Below are positions 33,335 to 46,048 of a stretch of DNA of 64,000 nt, in pieces. Position numbers and translations under genes: made by a program. Source of the DNA: Cladopsammia gracilis (taxonomy: Eukaryota; Cnidaria; Anthozoa; Scleractinia; Dendrophylliidae); contig JAJGOT010000451.1 in NCBI GenBank assembly GCA_022457155.1, forward strand, positions 496,001 to 560,000, written 5' to 3'. Below the pieces are notes generated by a model. The model made no database searches. It saw nothing but the letters and a program-made list of their open reading frames with translations, and was not told where the DNA came from. Position 1 is the stretch's first letter. The number at the start of each line of letters is the position of its first letter.

Positions 33335-36300
33335 AACCCATGTTGACGGTTTTAATTGACATGAGTACATAATTACAAAATAATATATATTTGAAGTTAA
33401 AGTTGTCAATTTTAAGAGCAAGCTTAATACTTTTTCAAAGCAATTGAATTAACTCAAGTAGAGTATTACTGATTTGTTTTGTCCTCTGTTTGAACTTAAA
33501 AAAAAAAATCAACCAAGCTTTGAGGACAATTATTTAATAATACTTTAAATTGATCTAATTTGATTTTAGCCTTTTGCTCAAAAACAAATTTAAAAAATAG
33601 TTGTTGGCCAAAATTAACTTAGCTAGTTTGAAGGAACTTGAATATTACTTAACCTTACAGTACTTTTCAACAAACTCCTCCAATTATCTAAATTTCCATC
33701 GTGAGAAAAATGTGAAAACAACTGCATGAGAGAGTGCTACTGAGCAATGTATTCATGGAGTATGTTTGTTATTACTCACCGTTCCTTTCAATATAAACTG
33801 AAAAGCCATCTCAGCAATTTTGTAAGACCAATAGAAATGAAGGACCTGAAAATATTACAGAAAAGAAACATCTTACATTTGTATAGTCACACATTTTCAT
33901 GTTTTCAATAAAAAAATTGAAAACTAAGAGAGAATAATAATTTATTATTATTATATATATAATTTATATAAATACCAACAGTAGGCTTTAGTGAATGGAT
34001 TTTTTGCTCCAGTGAAACACGTTTAATGTAGATAATTTGGCCTCTGTTCACAGTATAGTGCAATATAGGTGTCTGTGATATGGAAATGTTGTAAGGTGAT
34101 GTTTAACTGAATCAGTGACTACTGATAACCCTTATACATCAAGTTTAAAAGTCAATCTTGGAGAAAGTGATTTGACAGTGTAAGGTAACTTCCACCAATA
34201 AACAATCAAAGTTTTAGCTCATGATAACATCCATGGGCCATCTAATCCTAAACCATGCCAGTGCTCCTGAACAATGCAAATCTTGTCACATATAATATAA
34301 TATGCATATAATAATAGAAACAAGGATGGGCATGTGCTGGGGTGGGCTCATTTTGCCCCTTAAAAATGAACCAAGACCAAAATAAACTTTCTGGGATGAA
34401 ATGTTTCAACAGCTGCTCAAATGCAACCCTCAGGTACAGCACTAGAAGGCTAGGAGCATAACCACTTTGTGTTGACTTTTGGCATTGCAAAAGTAATGGC
34501 ATGTTTATGTAAATTAAAGTGAAAGAGATCTGACTACATTTAAGTTTATAAGTACCCAATTGACGTGACAATTTTTGGGTGGAAATGCCCCTCCCCAGCC
34601 CTTCAATTTGTGAGTGGAAATACTCCCCCCACCAGCCCTTCAATTTGTGAGTGAAAATGCCCCAAGCCCTTCAATTTAAGTAAATTACCTGCAAACATAG
34701 CAGTAATCCTATAAAATAAGGCAAAGCTTTAAACGGACCACAATAATCTGGACAGTAGTACACAGCATGTAACACCCTGTATTAAGAAACATACACCATT
34801 AACAAATATAGCAACTATTCTCCCTATAGAAAAAGAGATTGAAAAGCTGTATGTGGCTTATATTTCAATGGAAGGAGCTACACTATTGATGGAAACATGA
34901 TAAAGTAAAACATGAATAATCTGTTAAGTACATTATTTTCCAACTATGAGACCAAGGTATCAGTTTAACTATTTTTTGCCCCTTTTCTGTTTATTTCTTA
35001 ATTATTCATTCCTGTAAACTTGTTAATCTTTGGAGAATAAATAAATAAACTCTTAAACAAATGTGAAATTAATATTTCCAACATTGTGAGGTTTTCATGA
35101 AAGCAAATAAGATTACTTATCAATACGCAGTAACATTGAGACTTACCAGAAGGGGTAATAAACCAGCCTTGTAACATTGAATACCACAGCAAAGAAAATA
35201 AACCCTATGTTGCAGGCAGCCTCCCACTTGGCATAGTTAAGTACTTTTGCAGACTGCAAAAAAATATAGGTTAATAGAATAAATAAAAATGAACATAAAG
35301 ACACCCACTTAATACAGACACCACATTATTATGGACAGTTTCCTGCTAACTATCAAAAGTTACAAAGAATTGAAAAAAAAAATTAAGTTGTTGCAAACAA
35401 TTTGACTGTTGATCATCTATGCCAATCACATCACATTGGCGCTTTCTCAGTTAGTGCACAAGGTCGCAAGTATTGAAAATTATGAGGTCGTGTCTTGAGG
35501 CCTTGTGTGACACAAGACACAAAGGAGATAGGTAACAGGTAACTGTAATGAGGTTACTGTAGGTAGGGCCTGGATCAAACATCCTGGATACCCGCAAGAT
35601 CTAGTGCGGGAACTCTACTATAAAAGACATAATGTATTTCTATTAAGGTGGGATGACCGATGTAGAAAAGAGACAACTTGTACGTGCAGGCCAAATGTCC
35701 TACTACGAATCGACAACATTAAAGTAACAGAATCATGTTAATTTTAGGGAAACCAACACTGGTTTGAGTAAGTGGGAGGTTCAAGAAAGCACACTTGGTG
35801 TTGAATTCGAAGTATCTTGTTGAAATTAGTAAGGTAGAAATATTTTATTATTACTCATGCGCGAAGCATCACGAGTTAAAATTTGCCCTCCCTTTTTCTT
35901 TTTTCTTTTTTCTCTTTTTATTATTATTTTTTTTTTCTTTTTTTGTGTGTCACGATTTTGCATGCAAATTTATGCACGCATATTTGACAGTTAATTTCCA
36001 TAATTTGCAGCAGTTAGCCGACAGACGGCCGAGGCCAGTGGAGGTGGAGGTGGAAGGTGAGCTTTTCTTCTATCCACACAGGTGCAACTTAGACCCAATA
36101 ACTTACATTTATAAAGAATAAGCAAAAGTTTATCTTATCTGCTATCTCACCTCAAGAAAGATATCTGCCAAGTCATGCAACAAGATAATAACACAACCAA
36201 TGCGGAAGAAACCAGTATTGTAGGAAAAGGTTGTCAGCATGACTGTAACTATATGGTGAACAACCATTTGCCAAAAATCCTACAAAACAGAAAAGATAGT

Positions 36301-37130
36301 AAGGTATTTTTTAGCTAACACAGGTTGCTTGATGTTTATCTACAATTAATTTACATTTATGCAACTATGCTCAGGACAGTCAAAGCAAAATGTTCACTAA
36401 AAAGAACAACCATTTTAAGCATAGTTCAATGCTTCAAGCACAGTCATTCTTCAGTTTGAAATTGTCAAAAGTGAACACATGAAAAAAAATAATAATAGAA
36501 GTACCTGTGCAAAATCAACTTAAAAAGAAAATGAAAGTCAGAGCTATGCCAACATTAAAATTATCTAGTCAGCAGTGACACTTAAACGTTTTGTTTACAT
36601 TGTCATCCTAAACAACAGGGGAGTTTTCAAACTGCCATATATCCTGTGTTAAGCCCCACTTGAAACAGTCAGCAGGTCTTGGATTTATGGTACTTATAAA
36701 GTAAACATGAGGGAAGTAAACAACCAAGGGAACAAGTATACAAACCTTTCTTTTGACATCAACAAACAAGGAGATAATTAAGGACAAATAGAATCCTATT
36801 TCAAACAGGTAGTAATAATATATTTCATCAGTGAGCGGCTGCCAAAGGAAGAAAGATAGAAAACAATAAGTTATCTTATAAAATTCATAACAGTTATGAC
36901 AAATCAATAGGTGGTATTTGAGTCACATGTACACCTCTGTAAATCCCAATACAAATCAACTGAGTTGATGAATAATTAAACAGTAGAATTAACTTTTGAT
37001 ACAGACACCTGCTCAGCTAATTAGTATTCATACAAATCTCTACTCATTGTTTCATTTCATAAGTACAATAAAATATTCGCATCTGATCTGTATGGGTGTT
37101 TAAAATGGCTCGCCTTCGGCTCGCCATTGT

Positions 37131-37163
<33 letters not shown>

Positions 37164-39349
37164 CCTACTAGAGTTTTTTCGTATCCTTTGTATTTCACAT
37201 GTGAAATACAAATGGTGAAATTTCTCATGCAAATTAGCCGTCTAGCTTTTGAATTAGAATGTCTCGCGATCAGTCATGCAGTGAGATGAGCAAGCTTTTT
37301 TAAGTTTTTGAAGTTGTTTTATCTAAAGTATTTCCGCAGGCTCCAATAGCCATCGTTTAATGAAGACTTGCTTCACAACAAATCACGCGTCAAGTTCAAT
37401 TTAACTTGAGAAAAATCAGAGAGGCAAGCGGGAGAAACTCTAGGGAGTAAAAATCTGGTCTAGATTTAAGGCACAGTTTACGTAAATTAGTCAAACCTTA
37501 GATTATGACAACTTGTTATTTAATAAATATGTAAATGTGCATGTGCTCTCGCCAGAATAGATAATTATTTACTCATTTACTCCTGTGATTTTTAATTGCC
37601 AACGATAAAAGGGAAGAGAGTTTGACTACTTTTTATTTAATTGGAGAGCAGCCAAACGTTTTCAGTATTTGTCTGTCAAGAATTCTAGCATGCGAAGCTA
37701 TATTGAGCATTTTCCCGATGTGATCGGGATGATCGATGGCACACCTGTTCGCATCAATAGACCGCAAGGCAACTTACAAAGGCTTTACTACTAGATTGTA
37801 ATGGTTATTTTACTTATGGACAGGCAAGACAGGCAAGTTAAATTGAACTTGACGCATGATTTGTTGTGAAGCAAGTACAGTCGGACCTCTATTAAGCGGC
37901 CACCCTCCATTAAGCGGCCACTTTCCAAAGTCCCGAATTATTTGTCAGTAAAGTGCTGTATTCGATACCTCTATTCAACAGCCACCTCTATTCAGCGGCC
38001 GCGGCCACCTTTTTGAGGTTGCAAGTTTACTATTTCTTGTATTTTTACCTCTATTAAGCGGCCAGCAAATCATCTTTTCAAGCAAAATAGTGACAGATAA
38101 TATGAAGGTGATAACTGATAACAATAAAAACTGCAATTTAATCTCCACTTGCCCAGTTTCACGGTTACCAGGACCTTGCCCTATCTATCGGAAAGGCAAA
38201 TGACTTGATTTTCTCGTTACAACCGGCAAACAGCAGTGACGGATTAATTTAAATAAATCGTCCGTGAAATATTTTGAGCTAAAATTTTTACAGACTGTTG
38301 GTGCAAAAAAGGCCTAAGAAACTTGATGTTTTGTTACATAGATTTGCATATTTTTCTGCACCTACTCAACACCAAAAAATACTGTAATTATCGACTACAT
38401 ACTCTCTGTGTTAGAGCTAGAACTTTGCATGGACTTGTAATGCGCAAATACAGGGCACGTAATTTTTTGTTTCAATGATTTTTGCATTTATCTTTACATA
38501 TGTTCACTTTTCAACAAGCCTTTTGCTATATAGAGGCAATAAAATTACGTTGACTGCCATTTCTATCCAATTTATATTGCACCTCTATTAAACGGCCAAC
38601 CTCTATTAAGCGGCCAGTTTTCAAAGTCCCGAGGGTGGCCGCTTAATAGAGGTCCGACTGTATTCATTAAACGATGGCTATTGGAACCTTCAGAAATACT
38701 TTCGATAAAACAACTTCAAAAACATAAAAGCTTGCTCATCTCGCTGCATGACTGATCGCGAGACATTCTAATTCAAAAGCTAGACGGCTAATTTGCATGA
38801 GAAATTTCACCATTTGTATTTCACATATGAAATACAAAGGATACGAAAAAACTCTACTACTTACAATTTAATAAAAAATATTCACATAAATACAAACAAT
38901 GTGGCACTTATTTTAATAAAGTTCCAATTTGTTCATTTTTGCCTTAAAATTCACCATTTTGGGAAATAGGGCAAGCAGGGCATGAAATACAGTATTCATA
39001 CAGAAAAAAAAACAGAATTGGATGGCAAATAATTCTGTAAAATTTAACAAATGAAAAGTTTACTAATAGTTGTAAACCTAAGATCAGGCTAAACACTGTA
39101 TTCTGTCCACTTTGGCCTATTAAATTTTATCTGTTTATAGGAAGTGTTCGCCTATGGAAGGTGTCCACCTACGGGAGGTGTCCATTAGCAGAGGTTCAAC
39201 TTTACTGTCCATATTTTAGTTCTGAAAAGTTTGTAGCACTACATCAAGATGAGACAAAAAGTTTGACTGTGGTGAAACTTACATGTCTTCCATGACCAAA
39301 AAAGCAGTGTCTCAGATCCCAAAGCCAGGGTTCCTAAAGAAACAACAAT

Positions 39350-39419
<70 letters not shown>

Positions 39420-39457
39420 GATGGAACAAGATGTTTATTAACAATTAAAATAACTAT

Positions 39458-39490
<33 letters not shown>

Positions 39491-42400
39491 GTAATACTTT
39501 ATTAACAAATTTCTTAAAACAATCTTCAATTTACAATATAAAATTACAACACATGTATAATAATTACAAAATATATAATAATGAAAGACTCCTCAACATT
39601 GCATTTTTAAAATGAACTGATCATTGTCATAAAAAATTAATAATAATAATCATAATTTTAATCTTTAAAATTGCCTATATTACATCTCAACTGGCCGATC
39701 GACTGCAACTGCAACACTGTAAATCCTTGGCAACCTAGGTCCTGGATGCCCTAACGTAACTATATAATAACAATAATCATAATAATAATAATACATTTAT
39801 ATAGCGTCTTTTCCCAGTGGTCCAAAAATGCTTCACCGAAGGGAAATAATAATTAAAAACTACAAATTGCCTAACTAACCAACATCAAATACAAGAAGAT
39901 TTTACAGAAATTTAATGTGGCTTAATTTAGGCAAAGCAGGTAGAACTATTGTTTAGGGCTGTTTCATGCAATATAGGGGGCATACATACATACATACATA
40001 ATCTTTATTTAATCACGGTTTCTCCCATCATGCCAAAATCAACACTTTGACCTCCCATCCCCCCCCCCCCCCCACCAAGGTTGTGAAAAATAAGGTGCCT
40101 TAGCCAAAAACAAGATGACCAGATATACCTGGCTCATTTTTGGATGTAGTTAAGACCGTATAGTTAAACGTAGCAGTTGTAGCCTGTACATTTTGGCTTT
40201 TTTTATTAGCTCACCTTTTTGTCCCTTACACAACAGCAACTCACCTTGAACAGTATAACAAGCCCATAAATAGACGTTGCCAGATAGAACACAAACCTCC
40301 AACTGTAATGTTCAAGGAGAAATTCCTTTTAAACAATTTATCGATAATGCACTTTTGATGGTGCATAACCACACAATAATAATCTAACATGAGTAACAAG
40401 GTTGTGATCTCCCAACTACAACATCCAGGGTGTCCAGCACTTTGAGCAAAAAGTATTTTTTCTTTGTGTCTACCAGCCAAGCTGTAGCACAGCCCTCAGT
40501 ATCCACAGTTTTATCCTGTGAATATGTGAAGCGTTGAGTGAGATATGGTACATGTAATACAGGAACAGCATCACTATTTGCAAGAATTTTTTTTACCAAA
40601 ATGCTTGAATTTTTTTCCACGTGCTTTCTTGTGCACGTGGAAAAAGGAATTTTTTTGGGTAATTGCCCAACCCCCCTCCCCCACAAAAATTAAATGGTCC
40701 GTCCCCAACAAACATTTTCTGCAATTACTTTAAACACAGCATTTTTCAAGAAAAACGACCTCGAAACAAAACAACATTCCCATTAAATACACTACAGCAT
40801 CAACAAGAAAAGTTGCGGTGACAGCGCTTGATTGTGCAATTTGCCGGCAAAATAATTATTTCCCGCCGGAAAATGAAAAATGTCTTCAGTAGCCAGGAGA
40901 ACTTTATTTACTGTAAGTTAACTTCTAATTTTAAGTCATGGCATGCAAACAACTTTGATAGCTTTGATCAATTATTTCTAGCTTCTAATACTCATGAACT
41001 CTGATGTATAAGATTAGTTATCTGAAGAAAATTATGTTGTCTGTCAGTTCTCGAATCCTGCCGAGTCACACATCAGTAACTTCGAAAACAAAATTATGCA
41101 AATTTATAGTTCAAGGAATTCAACTTCCTGTTAACCAAACAAAGGTTTTAAAGGCACAAAACATTTTGTTTCTTTTCTGGCAACTTTTCATTTTATAGAT
41201 TTAAGAACTTTAAAACAATACGACGAGGTCGATAAATTGCAATCAACAAACACTGATACAGTGCTGAACTGCCAATAGACAATGCATGTGACAATATCGT
41301 GAACTTCTGAAAACTGAATAAATCTTTCGCTGAAGTCCACGACCAAAAACTTTTCCGTTCCTTTTACAAAGAAGCATAATTTAAACAACTAGCTTTCTTT
41401 TAAAATTTCTTGAATCTGGGCAAGGATTTCATACAAAATAGATACATAATTGTATACTGTATCATGTTTCTGGGCATGTTTCAAAAGGACTTCAGTTATG
41501 TCATTTTCCGTTAAAGTGCCTATCACCCCTCGAAAATTATTTTCAGAATCAACTCTATGTACATTGAATAGTTGAATGGTAAAATATTTCTTGTTTTGAA
41601 CGTCGTGTTTGTGAGTTATAGAGATTTGAATCTACAAAATGCTAATTAGATGACGTCAACCCGGGAATTTGCCTTTAATTCTACGCCAATTTACAATGCG
41701 CAGTTTACAGCTTGAGGATAATTAATTTCATAAATATTAAAAATAAACTGTGGGTAGTCAATTGATTCGTAAAAAATATTACTTGCAGGTGAAAACAAGT
41801 AGTTGTATAATAAATGATTCCCGGGTTGACGTCATTTAATTTGCATTTTGTAAATTCAAATCTCTATAACTCACTAACACGACGTTCAAAACAAGAAATA
41901 TTTTACCCTTCAACTATTCAATGTACATAGAGTGGATTCTGTAAATAACTTTCAAGGGGTGATAGGCACTTTAATACGACCACCAGTTACGGTATTTCAT
42001 AGTCACGCGCAAGATTTGACAATGTCGAGACTCATTGTGACTAAAGTATTTGTTAATAATTGTTTTTACTTGGAGATATTTTGCCCCTGTATTGTAATAT
42101 GTGTGGACTAAAGGTAAAGGTAAAGTCGCACTCGGGCCACGATGGCCCACACGGCCGGAGCCTAACCCGGTTTCTGTAGCATGAAGCAACTAGGAATATT
42201 GCTACTCCCCTGGATGGGATGCTAGTCCATCGCAGGGTTACCCCCAGCATTTTGTCGCCAGTACCCATTTATACACCTGGGTGGAGAGAGACAGTGTGGA
42301 GTAAAGTTTCTTGTCTAAGGAAACAACACGACGGCAGAAACCAGGCTCGAACCACCGACCTTCAGGTTGAAAAACCGACGCACTAACCACTAGACCAGCG

Positions 42401-45400
42401 TACCGCAATATGTGTGGACTACAAAGGAATAATTTTACAGATGTCTATATAAAACATGAAATGTAATGCGATACTTGTTTTTAGAAGATTTCAATTCAGC
42501 AGATCAGTTTGAAAATGGCTTTCGGTTCAGATGAATTTACCAGAAAAATTTAAAACAAATTTGATCTCTTACAGTATTTCTTTAATTTAAATTCCCCCAA
42601 ACAACTTCACTTGCCCGTCGGGCAAGCGGAGGATAGAATCCATTAGCCCGACTGCAAAATCCACTGGCCCCAGGCTATCGGACACGACTTTCTTTGTATG
42701 CTGAATTCCCCAGTATATTACATGTTAAAAGGTGATTGCTGTAGTAAACTTTTTTTTAATTCCCCAGTGTAATTATGTCCTCCAGTTGTCTAGACAGTCT
42801 CGTTTCACACAATGCATATTTATGTCGCGCTACGACCTAAGATATTTTCATTGTTTTAAATCTGTTTTACACCCTTCAATTCTTTGACTTCAAACTCAGT
42901 ATGGAAAATCAAAACCGATTGACGGACTTAACTTTATGTTGCTTTGTATTCACAAGATGGCTCTCAGAGCCCTTTGATTGAAATTAACATCTAATTTCAG
43001 ACAAATCATAGTGCATATACGGCTTTATGGACCAATCACAGGGCATAACTCACTCAATTTATTGTAATCAAGAATGTACATGAGAGTCAGAGTGAATAGC
43101 TTTTGATCAGGTTGTCAAAATGACAGTCACCAATAACTACCGGTACCATCACCTAGACAACCATACTAATGTTCACAGGCTAACAAGTCTCCTGGGTTCA
43201 TGTCATACTATAACATCATAAAATAAACATGGCATGCACATTGTGCAATCTAACATGAGTAAAAACAATAAGTTGTATCAGCTGGTATGGACAGCCGTTT
43301 TAGCTTTGTTGGAAGTCATTTTCATGGCATAGCTAACACATACGCTTTAGGTTCCCACATGAAAATTGCTAAGGGATATGAGATTGATACACTTGTGAGA
43401 CGTGGCTGGGTTAAGTTGTCAGCCACAAGCATGCCCACTGGGGAAGGCAACAGTGGTAGAGGGCATACAACATAACAAACATTGTTTCAAAATTGTACCT
43501 GCTTTCGGTTGCCTTCTTCATAAGAGAGGGCTTCGATTGCTGTCTGCGATTTTTGAACCATCTTTTGACTTCACGTGTGGACCAGCCAAGCTGTTTTGAT
43601 AATCCTTCCACACGTTCAGCATTGGGTGACTTGCTAATTGTTTGGTAAACCTTCTCACAGAATGTGTTTGGAACAAACACGGTGGGTTTGTCTTTTACTC
43701 CAAGATATCGTGCAAAAGGGGCGGCAATAAACCTAACAAGCAGGGAAAAGTCCATGTAAATGTACTATTCCATCAGGACTTTCATTGTCCATAAGAGGAT
43801 TTCAATTATATTATGAAGGAATAGCATTGACAAATACCAGTACCAAAAGTAGCATATGCCACTTATTTCTATACAGTGCCATGTTTCCTCAACCAGACTT
43901 CTTATTTGTTAACTCAAATCCTCCCCACAATGGCCACCTCTATGCAGCTACCAAAACAACCTGTCAGAGGCTACTAAGAGAGTTTTGATCCTTGAAGATA
44001 AAAGTGTACTGCAACACTGATGGCAAAACAACCTGTCAGAGGCTAGAAATTATAACAATAAATTGTCATGGGAATAGGTTATAGGGATAGCAAACTGAAT
44101 TCTCCACTCCAGAAACTTTGAAAAATACCATAATAATCTTTAAAGTTTTTTTTTTGTTTTCAGCACGAACTGCACATGCTAATAATGCTTCAACTTCTTG
44201 GCAATTTGCATATGGTGCATAATTTGTATATGAACACACAATGCTATGACCTGGCGTTCCTACAGTCATGTACTCTGAATTCCATTGTGCCATTATAACA
44301 AAGGTAACCTAAATAATTACACCCTGGTGAGGCTGAGCCTACACATAAAAGATTATGGTATTTTTTCAGAGTGGCTATAGTCTTGGTGAACTAGGAAATG
44401 TTTGTTATAAACAGCCAATGTTTCTCAGTTTATCTGCTAAGAAACAAACATCCCTGAAGCAAATCTTGCTCTTCAAAAACAAGACATGTTTTTCAAACAT
44501 GTCAAAACCATTGTTGCTTCAAGGATCAAGACTGTGCTTTCAAAACATGTATCCCAAGTTAGAAGACTAAGGCCCAGTTCAAACGTCGAACTTCACATGT
44601 GCAGAACCTAATGCAAATGAGCAAGAACAATAGATTTTGCTCATTTGCATTAGGTTCGGCACATGTGAAGTTCGACGTTTGAACTGGGCCTAAACAATGT
44701 TTCTGCAACAATGTTTCCTAGTTAAGCCAGGCTCCTAGAATCATTAGTTACACTGTCATAATGCACAGTGTACCACTAACTTCTGTCAACATTCAAACAT
44801 AAATGGCCAGTCATGCAGTTAAGAGAATTAACACTTTTAGCTTGGTGTAAGTTCACTAGTTCAAACGTCGAATTTCACATGTGCCGAATCTAATGCAAAT
44901 GAGCAAGAACAATAGATTTTGCTCATTTGCATTAGATTTGGCACATGTGAAGTTTGACGTTTGAACTGGGCCTAAATCAATGTTTTTTGCTTTTGCGGGT
45001 AGAAAATTTTGTCAACAGGTGGTGTGAGCAAAAAACAAAAATAATCTGAGAAATTGTTAATCAACAGAAAAGAGACATTACTGCAAAATAAATATGCAAA
45101 GAAGCCAAGCAAATAACATTGAATCACTTCAATTTTGTTCTTTTTAGAATTTTTTCTGAAAACAAAGGTGAAACATTAGCAGGTGTTTCGTCGGAAATGG
45201 TTTTTATTGTATTTTCGGGTCAGAACATGCAAATTTTATACGATTTCCATTTAAGTCACACCTACTGCAACAATTCTTGTATGGTTTGATGCATTTTAAA
45301 CTGTCACTTCTTGCCAAAAACCCAAGAAATACATGTTAGATTTACAAGCTGTGTTAAAGTACCTCCGATATTTTTTCGAACGTGTAAATATAGCGCAGGA

Positions 45401-46048
45401 TAAAACCATGAAAATGTGCCAAGTCGAGCTTAAACTTATACCTTAATTATTTTTCTTTGCCAGTTTGATGTTCGAAGTCCTGACAGCCCATAAATAAATA
45501 ACGCCGCGATATAAAACTACTAAAGCGTTAGTAAATTTATTTTCACGAGAAGGCAAAAAAATAATTCCTAGATTTTCCAGTGTTGTTCGTTTTACGCGTC
45601 GGTCTTGTTCCGTCCGTTACCCCATGCTAGGAGGATCGAGTACATGAACTTCTTGGGATAAGTTCTGGCATGTATTACGCTAGCTGGAAATCAAACGAAT
45701 AGAAATACAATCAAAACGAAATATATACAATTTCTTCCTTAATCCTTGGAATAAAGAAAATTCATTGAACCCTACTGCAATTAAAAAGCCGGCAATGTGC
45801 AGTGCAGTTTCCAAAGGTCAACATTCAACCATATAGTTCGAAGCGTAAAAAGATCACTTTTCCACTCACCTTTCGAAAAGAAACCGTAAAATAATCAGTA
45901 CTAAAGCGACAGGAAAACACAGGTATAACTCTCCGCTTTGACCCCAGCTCAAAGTCTTTGCTTCTTCTAGGGTCTGCCAAGTGGAATTTTCAGGAAGCCA
46001 AAAGTCGGCATCCCAAAACCACGTTCTCCATTCTTGTAGAACGGCCAT
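30954..46048 (-). CDS. CERS: Ceramide synthase (homeobox-like plus TLC domain), 10 exons
   Basis: Ceramide synthases N-acylate sphingoid bases with fatty acyl-CoA in the ER membrane. Exons on the minus strand in order: 46048-45870, 43732-43499, 40302-40245, 39333-39283, 36838-36746, 36279-36151, 35253-35147, 34776-34689, 33845-33780, 31061-30954. They total 1113 nt (370 aa plus stop), and all joins are GT-AG and in frame. Exon 1 encodes the luminal N-terminus with a WLPENSTW glycosylation-type site and TM1. Exon 2 carries the homeobox-like domain (LSKQLGWSTREVKRWFKNRR). Exon 6 holds the Lag1 catalytic motif (VVHHIVTVML and LLHDLADIFLE). The last exon gives an acidic tail with RSDEESGPEEEK, like the CK2-type tail of mammalian CERS2/4/5/6. 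The start is the ATG at 46048; the upstream in-frame codon at 46093 is TTG. It is head to head with BBS5. Confidence 0.93.
31215..31320. repeat. Inverted repeat in the last intron of the ceramide synthase gene
   Basis: AAATGTAAGGATGGAAAGTT then GTAACT is inverted as AGTTACAACTTTCTGTCCTTACAT. It is flanked on the left by a TA microsatellite (about 31182-31215). A small foldback element. Confidence 0.6.
31588..32873. mobile_element. 1.29-kb TIR element (GGGGCGGACCATTAG ends)
   Basis: AGGGGCGGACCATTAGAAAT at the left and its near-perfect inverse ATTTCTAATGGTCCACCCCT at the right give TIRs of about 33 bases with two or three mismatches. The interior has many AAAAATCCTGCA repeats near both ends and no transposase frame. 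It lies in the last ceramide synthase intron and contains a nested element at 31874-32060. Confidence 0.75.
31874..32060. mobile_element. Nested 187-bp MITE (CAGGGGCGGATCCAGG ends)
   Basis: CAGGGGCGGATCCAGG at the left and TAGATCCGCCCCTG at the right are inverted repeats. ATCTG flanks both sides (31869-31873 and 32061-32065) as a possible target duplication. It sits inside the larger TIR element. Confidence 0.7.
33120..33332 (+). repeat. LINE tail with (TTA)n microsatellite
   Basis: A short coding-like remnant and TTTACCATATATGTAAACT, then ATGTTAATAAAGTTTAC, lead into an ATT/TTA array at about 33291-33332. This is the layout of a truncated non-LTR retrotransposon 3' end. Confidence 0.5.
34575..34680. 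repeat. Three-copy short tandem repeat in a ceramide synthase intron
   Basis: AGCCCTTCAATTTGTGAGTG followed by GAAAT(A/G)C(T/C)CC occurs twice in full and a third time in part, immediately downstream (in gene orientation) of the exon at 34689-34776. Confidence 0.7.
37085..37152. repeat. Small foldback beside the Harbinger-type element
   Basis: GATCTGTATGGGTGTTTA is inverted as TAAACGCCCATACAGATC around a core containing CGCCTTCGGCTCG. It is too short to classify. Confidence 0.7.
37690..37794 (+). pseudogene. Harbinger transposase (DDE nuclease) fragment
   Basis: A 34-codon frame reads MRSYIEHFPDVIGMIDGTPV followed by RINRPQGN, matching the segment of PIF/Harbinger transposases around the first catalytic Asp (VIGxIDGTHI in family members). 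A TAG follows, and the remaining catalytic residues are absent, so this is a relic. It supports classing the surrounding long-TIR element as PIF/Harbinger. Confidence 0.75.
37878..38660. mobile_element. pogo/Tigger-like 783-bp element inserted at TA
   Basis: The ends CAGTCGGACCTCTATTAAGC (then GGCCAC) and GTGGCCGC then TTAATAGAGGTCCGACTG are inverted repeats, with extra internal copies of CTCTATTAAGCGGCCA. TA flanks both sides (37876-37877 and 38661-38662). Removing the element restores GCAAGTATTCATTAAAC, which matches the other arm of the host transposon at about 37353-37375. No transposase frame was seen, so it is non-autonomous. Confidence 0.85.
39345..39492 (+). repeat. (AAT)n microsatellites
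   Basis: Two AAT/TAA trinucleotide arrays (about 39351-39418 and 39461-39492) are followed by TAATACTTTATTAACAAA, suggesting the terminal repeat of a minus-strand LINE whose body extends towards 39770. They lie within a ceramide synthase intron. Confidence 0.85.
41511..41974. mobile_element. 464-bp element with long TIRs (about 160 bp)
   Basis: TTAAAGTGCCTATCACCCCT at the left and AGGGGTGATAGGCACTTTAA at the right begin inverted arms. The arms continue through ATGTACATTGAATAGTTGAA, TTTCTTGTTTTGAACGTCGT and GACGTCAACCCGGG with few mismatches. The core is only about 120 bases and has no gene. Harbinger-like MITE by end sequence, but the target duplication is ambiguous. Confidence 0.8.
42111..42406 (-). 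mobile_element. tRNA-derived SINE with 15-bp target duplication
   Basis: On the minus strand the head reads TACGCTGGTCTAGTGGTTAG (A-box-like) and, about 40 bases on, GGTCGGTGGTTCGAGCC (B box). This is the internal RNA polymerase III promoter of a tRNA-derived SINE. The body continues with GCGATGGACTAGCATCCCAT and ends in GGTAAAGG-type sequence. AATATGTGTGGACTA flanks both ends (42096-42110 and 42407-42421), so retrotransposition is directly visible. Confidence 0.88.
44571..44690. mobile_element. 120-bp palindromic MITE, copy 1 (TAA target)
   Basis: Nearly perfect palindrome from GGCCCAGTTCAAACGTCGAA to TTCGACGTTTGAACTGGGCC, with the central AATGAGCAA and TTGCTCATT pair. TAA flanks both sides (44568-44570 and 44691-44693). 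The 3-bp TAA duplication is the PIF/Harbinger preference. It lies in the first ceramide synthase intron. Confidence 0.85.
44857..44972. mobile_element. Palindromic MITE, copy 2
   Basis: Same family as the element at 44571, about 170 bases away, with several base changes (CGAATTTCACATGTGCCGAA) and a damaged left end (CTAGTTCAAACG in place of CCCAGTTCAAACG). TAA follows the right end at 44973-44975. Confidence 0.8.

Larger units (their letters stand above)
37170..38855. mobile_element. PIF/Harbinger-type DNA transposon with long TIRs, interrupted
   Basis: The left arm 37170-37408 is inverted in the right arm 37834-38855, once the inserted element at 37878-38660 is removed. The arms are about 240 bases with scattered mismatches and start AGAGTTTTTTCGTATCC. 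ACT flanks both ends (37167-37169 and 38856-38858), a candidate 3-bp target duplication. The central region of about 425 bases encodes a Harbinger nuclease fragment. It lies in a ceramide synthase intron. Confidence 0.8.

Noticed and set aside
36608..36907. 99-codon frame read as a separate gene
   Set aside because: It contains the ceramide synthase exon at 36746-36838; the remainder is intron sequence.
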